A stretch of 64,000 nucleotides of DNA from positions 1 through 64,000 of the forward strand of contig NZ_LXGN01000034.1 in assembly GCF_009372255.1 (NCBI RefSeq), written 5' to 3'. The translations under genes and the position numbers were made by a program. The DNA is from Acinetobacter guerrae. GTDB lineage: Bacteria > Pseudomonadota > Gammaproteobacteria > Pseudomonadales > Moraxellaceae. The first letter of the stretch is position 1. Each line of letters opens with the position of its first letter. Below the pieces are notes generated by a model. That model saw nothing but the letters and a program-made list of their open reading frames with translations. It made no database searches and was not told where the DNA came from. Positions 26,671-35,835 of the stretch are shown here, in pieces.

Positions 26671-27978
26671 TTAATGTTTAAACAACGATTGTGGCTCTAT
26701 AGTTTGAACCATTTTCAAACGCTGGTCTGCATAAATATCGGTATAAGGTGCAAGGACGCGCATAAAACGATCGAAATACAACATTTGTTTAAATAACAAA
26801 GCAAAATCACGCGGGAATTTAATTCCATGACGCTCACCAACAGCGACCATATCCAGCATAATGTCATTTAAATCAGAGGGTTTCGAGGTGAGGATTTCTT
26901 GCGGATCAGCCAACAATACTCCACTAAATAATCGCTCAAGATCACGAGCCAAGACATAAGTATCAATCTTGGTATGCGTCATGCCCATTTTCAGCATGTT
27001 CTCAGCCATCGCGGTATAATCTGTTTTTTGTAAGGCATCCATAAATGCCAAACATGCTGTCCAGACCTCAGGATTGAGTTGCCCAACGATTCCAAAATCA
27101 ATAAAACCAATTCGCCCATCTTCAAGCAACATTAAATTACCTGCATGCAAATCTGCATGAAAGCTCTTACATAGCATTAAACTACCAAACCATGTATTCA
27201 TGGCAGTAATTAAAACCTGTGATGGATCTTTGGCATATTTTTTGACCACTTCAAAATCAGTTAAAGACACACCATATAAACGCTCCATCGTAAGCACACG
27301 GCGCGTCGAAAATTGATGATAAACTTTAGGCGCAGTTGCTGCCTGATTATTGGTCATTTGTAAATATTCAACAAAATCATCCAGATTTTGTGCTTCTTCA
27401 ATAAAATCTACTTCACGTACCATCCGTGTTTTAATTTCATCTACAATTTCAGAAAGTGATGCGAACTTAACCTTTGGAATGGCCTTTTCCAACATTTTTG
27501 TGGCCCAATGCACGACATTCAAATCGGTATATAAAATCGTTTCGACACCTGGTTTTTGAACTTTAATCACTACATTTTCACCTGTAGTGAGTTTTGCAGC
27601 ATGCACTTGAGCAATCGAAGCCGAAGCTAATGGTGTTTCATCAATTGAAGCAAAAATTTCATTCAGGTTACGACCCGCAAACTCAGTTGCCAAAACTTCT
27701 TGAATATAACTAAACGGTAAAGTTGGCGTTTGGTCCAGACACCCTTGAAACTCTTCTACGTATTCACGTGGAAAAAGTGAAGGTGTGCTGGCAATAAACT
27801 GACCCAACTTAATATAAGTTGAGCCTAATGATTCAAAAGTTTCACGCATAAGTTTGGCATTACTTGGTTTTTCAGTCGCGTATTTAATGCCTGCTTTGGC
27901 AGCAACAACGGCTGTCTCACCAATACGTGCAACGGAACGTAGCCCGTCAAACAGAATATTTTTTTTCATATCATTCAA
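26671..27978 (-). CDS. ABC1/UbiB-family atypical kinase
   Basis: A 435-residue member of the ABC1/AarF/UbiB family. Seen: IKLGQFIAST (KxGQ motif), ASASIAQVHAA (Ala-rich nucleotide loop), VVIKVQKPG (Lys), FHADLHAGNLM and GFIDFGIVG (metal-binding DFG). It lacks an obvious C-terminal membrane anchor. UbiB proteins support ubiquinone synthesis; whether this one does is unknown, as the genuine ubiB is normally linked to ubiE/ubiJ. It lies 17 bp upstream of folB on the same strand. Confidence 0.85.
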   Translation of the reverse strand: MNDMKKNILFDGLRSVARIGETAVVAAKAGIKYATEKPSNAKLMRETFESLGSTYIKLGQFIASTPSLFPREYVEEFQGCLDQTPTLPFSYIQEVLATEFAGRNLNEIFASIDETPLASASIAQVHAAKLTTGENVVIKVQKPGVETILYTDLNVVHWATKMLEKAIPKVKFASLSEIVDEIKTRMVREVDFIEEAQNLDDFVEYLQMTNNQAATAPKVYHQFSTRRVLTMERLYGVSLTDFEVVKKYAKDPSQVLITAMNTWFGSLMLCKSFHADLHAGNLMLLEDGRIGFIDFGIVGQLNPEVWTACLAFMDALQKTDYTAMAENMLKMGMTHTKIDTYVLARDLERLFSGVLLADPQEILTSKPSDLNDIMLDMVAVGERHGIKFPRDFALLFKQMLYFDRFMRVLAPYTDIYADQRLKMVQTIEPQSLFKH

Positions 27979-28016
27979 TGTGATCTAATTCATCGAGGCA
28001 GTGTATCAAACTTCAA

Positions 28017-28802
28017 TTAGTTTACCGATAAACTTGCCTGACAACTTGGGCAATTTGTATCTTTTTCAAAATGTAGAATTCGCTGTTTTAGCGTTAATCC
28101 ATCCCAAAGTAATAGTTTACTTTTTAAAGGACTTAAATTTAGCCCCAAAAACAGTAATGTGTGATGTGCTTGTAATGACGCTATCACGACAGGAGTAGTT
28201 GCAAGCACACCAGATTCAGTACATCTCAGGCCTTCGTCGCTGTGTTGTTCTTTGGGAAATAAGCATTCATAGCAAGCCGATTCGCCTTCTACCATAAATA
28301 ATTGACCCTGAAAGCCAATTGCAGAGGCGCTCAGCAAGGGAACTGCGTACTTTTTACACACGGCATTGACTAAATAACGCGTGGTAAAATTATCGCAACC
28401 ATCCAGCACTAAGTCCTGTTGTTGAACCAATGTATCTGCATTTGATGAATCTAATCGTTGCGTCAAATATTCTATTTGGATATAAGGATTAATCTGTCTA
28501 AGATGTTTAGCCAAAACTTCTGCTTTATACTGCCCTAAGTCATTTGGCGTAAATGCAATCTGCCGTTGTAGATTACTCACTTCAATCGTGTCTGCATCAA
28601 TAATCGTGATCTTACCAACGCCAGCTCGCGCCAGTAACTCTGCACTGGTACAACCAATTCCACCTGCCCCAACAATCAGAACATTGGCAAGTTTTAATCT
28701 TTCCTGAGCATCTATATCCCAATCATCAAGCAAAATTTGCCGACTATACAAATGCATTTCGCTATCACTTAGTTCAAGCTCAGAATTTAGCAGGTCACTC
28801 AC
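28017..28802 (-). CDS. moeB: MoeB/ThiF-family adenylyltransferase
   Basis: E1-like enzyme that adenylates the C-terminal Gly of a sulfur-carrier protein (MoaD or ThiS). 261 residues. LYSRQILL, GAGGIGCTSAELLARAGVG (nucleotide loop), DADTIEVSNLQRQ, and a zinc site from CYECLF and CPSCQ are seen; RCTESGVLATTPVV holds a conserved Cys. The GTG start at 28802 keeps the LELSDSEMHLYSRQILL N-terminus seen in the family. Carrier protein not in the window, so MoeB versus ThiF is undecided. Confidence 0.85.
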   Translation of the reverse strand: MSDLLNSELELSDSEMHLYSRQILLDDWDIDAQERLKLANVLIVGAGGIGCTSAELLARAGVGKITIIDADTIEVSNLQRQIAFTPNDLGQYKAEVLAKHLRQINPYIQIEYLTQRLDSSNADTLVQQQDLVLDGCDNFTTRYLVNAVCKKYAVPLLSASAIGFQGQLFMVEGESACYECLFPKEQHSDEGLRCTESGVLATTPVVIASLQAHHTLLFLGLNLSPLKSKLLLWDGLTLKQRILHFEKDTNCPSCQASLSVN

Positions 28803-29073
28803 TTATTTATGCTCTTGAAGCGTTCTATCATGGTCATTATAAAGAATAGAGATACAGCGTGTAATTTATTTTGAGAAAAATACAACTCAAATATGGAGAG
28901 CTTTTCACGTATCCATAACAATTTGTATTGCTTTAAAATTGTACTTGATCAAAATTCATTTAAAATAAACTCCATCTGGTCACAAACGAATGCCCAGCAG
29001 CGAATTTGATCGATAACATCAGCAAGTTCAATTGTGTAACAAACACCTCTAATTTGAGTATATTTAGATACCT

Positions 29074-29379
29074 ATGAGTTATAAACACAACAATCTTTTT
29101 GCGATGCGTGAAACCTATTGGAATGATGCGGATTCACATCATGTGCAAGCTGAGAAACAATATTTTTGTGACATGCTAAACCAGTATGGTGTGTTTGAAA
29201 ATGCATCATTTGAGGATGCCAAATATTTCTTTTTTACCTTGCCGAGCATCATTATTGTTAAAGGCTATGCGCTTGGTTTTATGCATAAAAGCGTTCAAGC
29301 AATGATCGATCAACATATTCAAGGTCATGTCAATCAGCTAAAAATGCGGGAAAGTCTAAAAATCCAGTTTCGTATGTAA
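29074..29379 (+). CDS. Hypothetical protein
   Basis: A 101-residue soluble protein with an aromatic- and His-rich sequence (RETYWNDADSHHVQAEKQYF; YFFFTLPSIIIVKGYALGF). It shows no motif I can name. The start is the first ATG of the frame. Gene-like codon use and a lack of overlap with other genes support it being real. Confidence 0.6.
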   Translation: MSYKHNNLFAMRETYWNDADSHHVQAEKQYFCDMLNQYGVFENASFEDAKYFFFTLPSIIIVKGYALGFMHKSVQAMIDQHIQGHVNQLKMRESLKIQFRM

Positions 29380-29631
29380 TATGTAAATTGAAAAGAAATT
29401 ACCTATTACTCAGCTTTTATATCTTAAATATGCATTGCTAAAAATATTGCATCAAATGCCTTAGATATAGCGCCGATGCCCTATTCTACCTTTTTGCTTG
29501 AATGTTTTTTATACTTTCCCAAAGTTTCAGATAAACATTCTTGCACTCTAACTGTTTTAATACGGTCATAGCATGTAATATTCGCTACAATTATAATCAT
29601 TGACTGTGCATGACTTTAGCAAGGATTTTAT

Positions 29632-31005
29632 ATGTCTGATCAGAACGATAAGCTCAAGAACCTAAAAACCTCTTCTATGGATCGACGCTTATCTATCGCT
29701 AAAGCCTCATTGCTTGCGGGTACTCGTTGGGCAACGGCAAATGCGTCTTCTCTTTTCTCAAGTGAAGAAGAAAAAGAGAAAAAACGTAAAAAAGTGATGG
29801 CTGAACAGGCAAATTATCTCGTTTCAGAGATCGGGAAACTCAAAGGCTCAATTGTTAAAATCGGTCAAATGATGGCGCTTTATGGCGAACATTTTTTGCC
29901 AGAAGAAATTACCCAAGCGCTTAACACCCTCAATAATCAAACGGTTGCTTTAGCCTGGCCTGCGATTAAAGAACATTTGCAGGAACAATTGGGCGATAAA
30001 ATTCATGAACTTACTATTGATCATGAACCAATTGGAACCGCATCATTGGCTCAGGTACACCGTGCCACCCGTAAATCTGACGGACTTGAACTGGTCTTAA
30101 AAATTCAATATCCGGGCGTAGCTGAAGCGATTGACTCAGACATGAGTCTGTTTAAAAACATGCTTAAGCTTACACGGATGGTGCCTCAAACCCGTGAGTT
30201 TGATCAATGGTTTGAAGAAGTTCGTGAAATGATGCATCGCGAAGTGAGTTATGACATAGAGGCTGCAACCACTCGCCGCTTTGCTGATCGACTCAAAAAC
30301 GATCCTCGCTATGTGGTTCCTCATATTATCGACCATTATTGTACAGACAAAATTTTGTGTATGACCTTTGAACGTGGCGTTCCAATCAACAGCCCTGTTA
30401 TGCTGTCACTACCACAAGAACGTCGAAATGCCTTGGGTGAAGCTTCTCTGGAAATTGCGGTACGCGAAATTTTTGAATGGGGCGAAATGCAGACTGATCC
30501 AAACTTTGGCAATTATTTGGTACGTTTAGGCAATGGTGACGATATCAAGGATAAAATAGTCCTGCTTGACTTTGGGGCAATCCGCCAATTTGATGATCAT
30601 CTACTCAACGTTGCGCGCAATTTGATCAAGGCGGGCTATAACCATGATTCAAACGCGATGGTCAAAGCCATGACAGGATATGATTTTTTCGATTCAATTC
30701 CACAAGGCATAAAACCAGATATGGCTAAAGTTTTTTTATTGGCCACTGAAGCCTTTAGCTCTCCTGAAAATAATCCTGAAATGCCAGTTGGTTTAATGGA
30801 TGAACATGAACGCTATAACTGGAAAAAAAGCCAACTACATAGCCGCGTAATGCAACAAGCCAGTAAGTCGATGGCTTCGCGCTATTTCTCAGTTCCTCCC
30901 AAAGAATTTATGTTTATCAGTCGTAAATTCATCGGCGCTTATACTTTCATGACTGTCATTGATGCTAGAACCAATGTTCGACAAATGATCCGTAAATATG
31001 CTTAA
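29632..31005 (+). CDS. ABC1/UbiB-family atypical kinase, second copy
   Basis: A 457-residue ABC1-family protein, distinct from the one at 26671-27978. It has VKIGQMMALYGEHFLPEE (KxGQ), GTASLAQVHRA, LVLKIQYPG, QTDPNFGNYLV and LLDFGAIRQF. The N-terminal 50 residues are highly charged (EEEKEKKRKK), and there is no transmembrane tail. ATG at 29632 follows AAGGA by 7 nt. Role unknown; possible links to quinone or membrane lipid homeostasis are inference from the family. Confidence 0.85.
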   Translation: MSDQNDKLKNLKTSSMDRRLSIAKASLLAGTRWATANASSLFSSEEEKEKKRKKVMAEQANYLVSEIGKLKGSIVKIGQMMALYGEHFLPEEITQALNTLNNQTVALAWPAIKEHLQEQLGDKIHELTIDHEPIGTASLAQVHRATRKSDGLELVLKIQYPGVAEAIDSDMSLFKNMLKLTRMVPQTREFDQWFEEVREMMHREVSYDIEAATTRRFADRLKNDPRYVVPHIIDHYCTDKILCMTFERGVPINSPVMLSLPQERRNALGEASLEIAVREIFEWGEMQTDPNFGNYLVRLGNGDDIKDKIVLLDFGAIRQFDDHLLNVARNLIKAGYNHDSNAMVKAMTGYDFFDSIPQGIKPDMAKVFLLATEAFSSPENNPEMPVGLMDEHERYNWKKSQLHSRVMQQASKSMASRYFSVPPKEFMFISRKFIGAYTFMTVIDARTNVRQMIRKYA

Positions 31006-31023
31006 AAACAAATAATCTTTACG

Positions 31024-31054
31024 TGACTAGGCTACAAATTTGTCAGCCTAGTCA
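31024..31054 (+). terminator. Hairpin after ABC1 kinase gene
   Basis: TGACTAGGCT and AGCCTAGTCA form a 10-bp stem starting 18 bp after the stop. The T-tract (AGTTTTTC) is displaced, so strength is uncertain. Confidence 0.55.
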
Positions 31055-31239
31055 ATTGTTCAGTTTTTCATGTTTATTTTATTTTTTATTTTCATATAAA
31101 ATTCACTGTATTAGACCTATATTTTCACATCTTCATTCCACTTATCTGCCTGAAACTTCACTGTCAACACTGACATAGTTTTTTGATTTGAGGCATGTCA
31201 GCATAAAAACAATAACTAAACTGCGAAGGATGCAGCGCA

Positions 31240-32532
31240 ATGACCAATATGGTAAATAAAGCCCAAGGTTTTGGACTTTCATTACTTACAAAAATGGCTT
31301 CCAGTGATTTACTGGATCAGTTAAAACTACGCAAGTTTATTGAAAAATCACTTTATCAAGGTTCAAAAACAGGATTTAAAGCCCTTAGCCGCACTCAAAA
31401 GGCATTTAAACCTCAAAAGATTGATCGCCAGCGATTACCTAGCCAACAAAAAAACTTATTTGATTTAAGCCTAACCGAAGAACAACAAATGACGGTTGAG
31501 GCTATGTCTCAATTTGCACAAGAAGTTTTAGCGCCGTTAGCACATCAGGCAGATCATGATGCCAAATTTCCAGATGAACTTTGGCAATATATTGAAGATT
31601 TAGGTCTCAACTATTATGCCTTGCCAGAAAGTTTAGGTGGTGTTGCGTCTGAACAGAATATTGTCAGTAACATCCTGATTGCTGAACATCTAGCAACTGG
31701 TGATTTTAGTATGACCGCAGGATTATTGAGTACTTTTAGCGTAATTAATGCTATGACGCGTTGGGGTTCAACTGATGTACAGTCTAAGTACCTTACTGCT
31801 TTTACTGAGGACAGTAAAATTAAAGCGACATTTGCCGTTCAGGAAAATACGCCAGCATTTAACCCATTTAAATTAAAAACCAAAGCCACGCTAGATCATG
31901 ATCAATTTTATATCACTGGTGAAAAAACACTGGTTATTTTAGGGGAAAATACAGATTTACTCCTTGTCAGTGCTGATTTCAACGGTCAGGCAGACGTTTT
32001 TATTGTGGAGCGTGATGAAACTATTACGCTAAAAAACTCATCTGCAATGGGGCTTAAAGCCGCCGAAACAGTCACTTTAAGTTTTAATAAAACTCCTGCG
32101 ACACGCTTAGGTGATCAAGAATTTGATTACAGCGCATTTATCGATTTGGGTAATCTAATGTGGTGTGCGATGGCTGTCGGCACCTGTGAAGCTGTAAAAG
32201 CCTATTGTATTACCTATGCCAATGAACGTACTGCATTTGGTGAGCCGATTTCTCATCGTCAAAGTGTTGCATTTATGATCGCAGATATGGAAATTGAAAT
32301 TGATGCCATGCGTATGCTCATTTTAAATGCTGCAAGCCTAGCTGAAGCTGGTCAGCCATTTCACCGTGAAGCCTATTTAGCAAGACTACTCTGTGCAGAA
32401 AAATCCATGAAAATTGGCACAGATGGCGTACAAATTTTGGGAGGTCACGGTTTTACCAAAGAGCATCCTGTAGAGCGTTGGTATCGTGACCTACGCGCTA
32501 CCGCCATTTTACATTCTGGCCTGCATGCATAA
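31240..32532 (+). CDS. Acyl-CoA dehydrogenase family protein
   Basis: A 430-residue flavoprotein of the acyl-CoA dehydrogenase superfamily with an N-terminal extension of about 75 residues before the usual start (DLSLTEEQQMTVEAMSQFA). FAVQEN replaces the common AxTEP loop, and ILGGHGFTKEHPVERWYRDLR is the C-terminal FAD-contact segment. The usual catalytic EGT motif is not seen, so chemistry may differ or the base may lie elsewhere. The second dehydrogenase follows 15 bp later; the two are probably co-expressed, perhaps as a pair. Confidence 0.85.
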   Translation: MTNMVNKAQGFGLSLLTKMASSDLLDQLKLRKFIEKSLYQGSKTGFKALSRTQKAFKPQKIDRQRLPSQQKNLFDLSLTEEQQMTVEAMSQFAQEVLAPLAHQADHDAKFPDELWQYIEDLGLNYYALPESLGGVASEQNIVSNILIAEHLATGDFSMTAGLLSTFSVINAMTRWGSTDVQSKYLTAFTEDSKIKATFAVQENTPAFNPFKLKTKATLDHDQFYITGEKTLVILGENTDLLLVSADFNGQADVFIVERDETITLKNSSAMGLKAAETVTLSFNKTPATRLGDQEFDYSAFIDLGNLMWCAMAVGTCEAVKAYCITYANERTAFGEPISHRQSVAFMIADMEIEIDAMRMLILNAASLAEAGQPFHREAYLARLLCAEKSMKIGTDGVQILGGHGFTKEHPVERWYRDLRATAILHSGLHA

Positions 32533-32547
32533 TCGGAGAATAATAAA

Positions 32548-33753
32548 ATGAATTTACAAAATCCTAAAAAATTTAAAATGCTGATCGATCAGGCACATGA
32601 AGTTGCGCTCAATGTTTTACGTCCTGTTTCACGTAAATATGATAAAGCTGAACATGCTTATCCCAAAGAACTAGATATGCTTGCTTCGCTGGTCGATGGC
32701 ATGAATGAAGGTGGTGAAGGCATGAATGCTGGAGCTGCGGGTGCAGGAAATCGCAGTGATCTTCAAGATCAAGGCAACCGTAACGGCACCAATATGTCTA
32801 CTGCTCTCAGCATTATTGAAATGTGCTATGGCGATACGGGATTATTACTCAGTATGCCACGTCAGGGTTTAGGAAATTCGGCAATTGCAGCCGTTGCCAA
32901 CGACGAACAACTGGAACGTTTCAAAGGTACATGGGCAGCCATGGCGATTACCGAACCAGGTTGTGGCTCCGACTCAGCTGCGATTCGCACCACCGCAACA
33001 AAAGATGGTGACGACTATATTCTCAATGGTGAAAAAATATTCGTGACTTCAGGTGAACGTGCCGATTCTGTCGTAGTCTGGGCAACGCTTGACCGTAAAT
33101 TAGGTCGTGCTGCAATCAAATCCTTTGTGGTTCCTAAAGGCACTGCGGGCATGAAAGTTGAGCGTTTGGAACATAAATTGGGGATAAAAGCCTCTGATAC
33201 AGCAGCAATCAGTTTTATTGACTGCCGTGTTCCTGCTGCCAACCTTTTGGGCAATGCCGAAGTCGATGTTGCCAAAGGTTTTGCAGGCGTGATGGAAACT
33301 TTTGACAACACGCGTCCTTTGGTCGCAGCAATGGCAATCGGTTGTGCCAAAGCCTCTTTAGAGCGTATTAAAGAAATTTTTAAAGATGAGCTTGATGCTA
33401 ACTATGCAACACCATATTTGCAAACGTCCAATATCGCCGCGCAAATTTATCGAATGGAAGCAGAATGGGAAGCCGCCCGCTTACTCACATTAAAAGCAAC
33501 ATGGATGGCAGATAATAAAAAACCAAACTCTAAAGAAGCTTCTATCGCTAAAGCCAAAGCAGGACGCATTGGCAATGAAATCACCTTAAAATGTGTCGAA
33601 CTTGCAGCAAGTGTTGGCTATAACGAAGATGAGTTATTGGAAAAATGGGCACGTGATTCAAAAATTCTAGATATTTTTGAAGGTACACAACAAATCCAGC
33701 AACTCATTATCGCACGTCGCGAGCTTGGCAAATCATCCAGTGAATTGAAATAA
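32548..33753 (+). CDS. Acyl-CoA dehydrogenase
   Basis: A 401-residue acyl-CoA dehydrogenase with AITEPGCGSDSAAIRTTA (FAD/substrate loop), NGEKIFVTSGERAD, and ILDIFEGTQQIQQLIIARREL, whose Glu is the catalytic base. It probably catalyses the first step of beta-oxidation; chain length is not evident. GGAG lies 9 nt before the ATG, and it directly follows the related gene. The unit ends at a hairpin. Nearness to alkM suggests a role in using alkane-derived fatty acids (inference). Confidence 0.9.
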   Translation: MNLQNPKKFKMLIDQAHEVALNVLRPVSRKYDKAEHAYPKELDMLASLVDGMNEGGEGMNAGAAGAGNRSDLQDQGNRNGTNMSTALSIIEMCYGDTGLLLSMPRQGLGNSAIAAVANDEQLERFKGTWAAMAITEPGCGSDSAAIRTTATKDGDDYILNGEKIFVTSGERADSVVVWATLDRKLGRAAIKSFVVPKGTAGMKVERLEHKLGIKASDTAAISFIDCRVPAANLLGNAEVDVAKGFAGVMETFDNTRPLVAAMAIGCAKASLERIKEIFKDELDANYATPYLQTSNIAAQIYRMEAEWEAARLLTLKATWMADNKKPNSKEASIAKAKAGRIGNEITLKCVELAASVGYNEDELLEKWARDSKILDIFEGTQQIQQLIIARRELGKSSSELK

Positions 33754-33789
33754 GATTCAACAATCTCTAGTGAAATATTAATCGACTTG

Positions 33790-33829
33790 AGTGGGGTCAG
33801 AATTTCAGATAAATTCGACCTCACTTTTC
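33790..33829 (+). terminator. Imperfect hairpin after acyl-CoA dehydrogenase genes
   Basis: AGTGGGGTCAGAATTT and AAATTCGACCTCACT pair with one bulge and one mismatch around CAGAT, followed by TTTT. Confidence 0.65.
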
Positions 33830-33847
33830 ATTTTGCACATATCAAAA

Positions 33848-34333
33848 ATGTATTCTATTCGCCCAATTCAAGTACAAGATAACGCTGCCATCGCTCAAAT
33901 TATACGTGAAGTGTCCAAAGAATACGGTTTAGGCACAGATGCAGGATTTGCAGTTTCTGACCCAATACTCGATCAACTCTTTGGTGTTTATCAACAACCG
34001 AATAGCCAATACTGGGTGATTGTAGACCAGCACGAAAATGTATTTGGTGGTGGTGGAATTGCACCATTAGCAGGTGAAACAAATTTACTAGAAATTCAAA
34101 AAATGTATTTTTTGCCAATATTGCGTGGACAAGGTTTTGCCCACAAGTTATTACAACAATGTTTTAGTTTTGCAAAACAACAAGGTTTCAAATCTTGCTA
34201 TCTGGAAACAACAGCCGTATTAAAAGAAGCCATCGGTCTATACGAAAAGGTGGGTTTTCAACATCTCAGTCAGCCGCTTGGTCACACAGGTCATAGTCAG
34301 GCTTGCGAAGTCTGGATGCTTAAGACATTTTAA
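33848..34333 (+). CDS. GNAT-family N-acetyltransferase
   Basis: A 161-residue GNAT. MYSIRPIQVQDNAAIAQIIREV is the usual N-terminal strand and helix; MYFLPILRGQGFAHKLLQQC is the acetyl-CoA binding motif A (R/Q-x-x-G-x-G/A); ALIGLYEKVGF-like KEAIGLYEKVGFQHL is motif B. The first codons of the open frame overlap the upstream terminator, so I start at ATG 33848. Substrate unknown; related proteins acetylate small molecules or amino acids. Confidence 0.83.
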   Translation: MYSIRPIQVQDNAAIAQIIREVSKEYGLGTDAGFAVSDPILDQLFGVYQQPNSQYWVIVDQHENVFGGGGIAPLAGETNLLEIQKMYFLPILRGQGFAHKLLQQCFSFAKQQGFKSCYLETTAVLKEAIGLYEKVGFQHLSQPLGHTGHSQACEVWMLKTF

Positions 34334-34346
34334 GAGATATAAAAAA

Positions 34347-34395
34347 GCACCCTTCAAATTAGACTAAAAGTGTCCAACTTTCGGGGTGCAGTTCA
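34347..34395. repeat. Solo IS3-like end, also a likely alkM terminator
   Basis: TGTCCAACTTTCGGGGTGCA at 34371-34390, followed by GTTCA, resembles the terminal repeat of IS3-family (IS150-type) elements as I recall it. GCACCC (34347) pairs with GGGTGC (34384); on the minus strand the hairpin is followed by TTTTTT, so it may terminate alkM transcription. No transposase is present. Confidence 0.4.
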
Positions 34396-34423
34396 GCAAT
34401 GTTAGTGCTTTTACTCAAACGAT

Positions 34424-35647
34424 TTAGTTTGCTTCTGTTTGTAATGATTTATCGACTAAACCAAACTTCGCAAAAATTTTAGCACGACGTTTAGGGTAAA
34501 TATTGGCTTTGTTCAAGTCACCCTTATAATGATCAAAAACACGTTTATCCATCATTTTAAACCACATTGACGGAATCAATGCAGGTAATAGCATACTCGC
34601 ATAGCCACTTGGTAGTTCAGGCGATTCATCAAAATGACGCAATGCCTGAAATGGACGAGTTGGATAAGCATGATGATCGGAATGACGTTGTAGTTGATAC
34701 AAAAACAAGTTGGTCACAATATTATTGTTGTTCCAGCTATGCTCTGGCATGGTACGTTCATAGTTACCATCCGCTTTTTTCTGACGCAATAAACCATAAT
34801 GTTCAATATAGTTAATAATTTCAAACAAACTAATGCCATAAAAAGCCTGAGTCGCCAAATATGGAATTGTGCCCTTTCCAAATATTTTAACCATTGAAGC
34901 ATGGAAAGTCGCGCTCATTGCCCAACCTTGTAACAGCTCATTGTCTTTAGACCAAAACTCTTTACCTTTACGTTTTAAGCGATTGGTTTCAATTTCAATT
35001 GCAGATTTTAAAGAACCTATGACAGTACGAGGCCAAAACTCATAAAAAGTTTCACCCATTTTTGAAGATGCTGGATCTTCAGGAGTCGCAGCACGTTTAT
35101 GATGACCATATGGATGCTCGACACGGAAGTGGTTATAGCCTGTTGGAACAAGTGCCAAATGCGATAAAATATGATCCATCCGATCTGATTTATGGCTTAA
35201 TTCATGTGCAGTATTAATCGCAATACCGTTAATAGCACCCATTGAAACACCAAGTAAAATCTTGTCTAAAAAAGAGGTCTCTTTACGACTTGCAAGATAA
35301 CACGCATATACATTTGCAAGATATTGTAGTGGGATAAAACTTTTAACCAGTTTTGAATAATATGGATCATTTTCCAGTTGCTTAATATCTTCTGCCGTTG
35401 GATTATTGGCATCTTTTCCAATAATGGTATCAATCGTCGGAATAATGATATGTAAGACAATTGGACCACCAAGAGCAAATATCTTTTTAAATGGGCGTGG
35501 AGAAAATTGGTAGCATCCTAAAATACCAATTCCGATCACTGGCAATGCTGGGCTAATCATCCAGAGGTAGCGCTTACGATCCAATTCTAGATTTGACTTG
35601 GAAACCATGGCGACTAATTCTTCTTGAACTTTTACTGGAGCATTCAT
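34424..35647 (-). CDS. alkM: Alkane 1-monooxygenase
   Basis: Membrane di-iron hydroxylase that oxidises n-alkanes to 1-alkanols with rubredoxin as electron donor. 407 residues. All His boxes are present: HELSHK, EHPYGHHKRAATPEDP, NYIEHYGLLRQ and LQRHSDHHAYPTRPFQ; hydrophobic helices fill the N-terminal half. I start at ATG 35647, because AAGGA lies 8 nt upstream, while the ATG three codons earlier abuts that site. Divergent from an AraC regulator, the alkM/alkR layout known from A. baylyi. No rubredoxin gene is in the window. Confidence 0.95.
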   Translation of the reverse strand: MNAPVKVQEELVAMVSKSNLELDRKRYLWMISPALPVIGIGILGCYQFSPRPFKKIFALGGPIVLHIIIPTIDTIIGKDANNPTAEDIKQLENDPYYSKLVKSFIPLQYLANVYACYLASRKETSFLDKILLGVSMGAINGIAINTAHELSHKSDRMDHILSHLALVPTGYNHFRVEHPYGHHKRAATPEDPASSKMGETFYEFWPRTVIGSLKSAIEIETNRLKRKGKEFWSKDNELLQGWAMSATFHASMVKIFGKGTIPYLATQAFYGISLFEIINYIEHYGLLRQKKADGNYERTMPEHSWNNNNIVTNLFLYQLQRHSDHHAYPTRPFQALRHFDESPELPSGYASMLLPALIPSMWFKMMDKRVFDHYKGDLNKANIYPKRRAKIFAKFGLVDKSLQTEAN

Positions 35648-35835
35648 GTCTCGCATCCTTTCTTTCTTGATATCTGTATCTTGTTGAATTTATACTTTGA
35701 AAGACAGTTGCATGCGTCCAAAAAACCTATGTAAAAGTCTTTGGCATTTTCGACCAGTTTTTTGTCCTAAAATCACATTTTTTGAATCATTGCCATTTTT
35801 CTATCAATACTGGATATAAGAAACTTAAGATTAAT

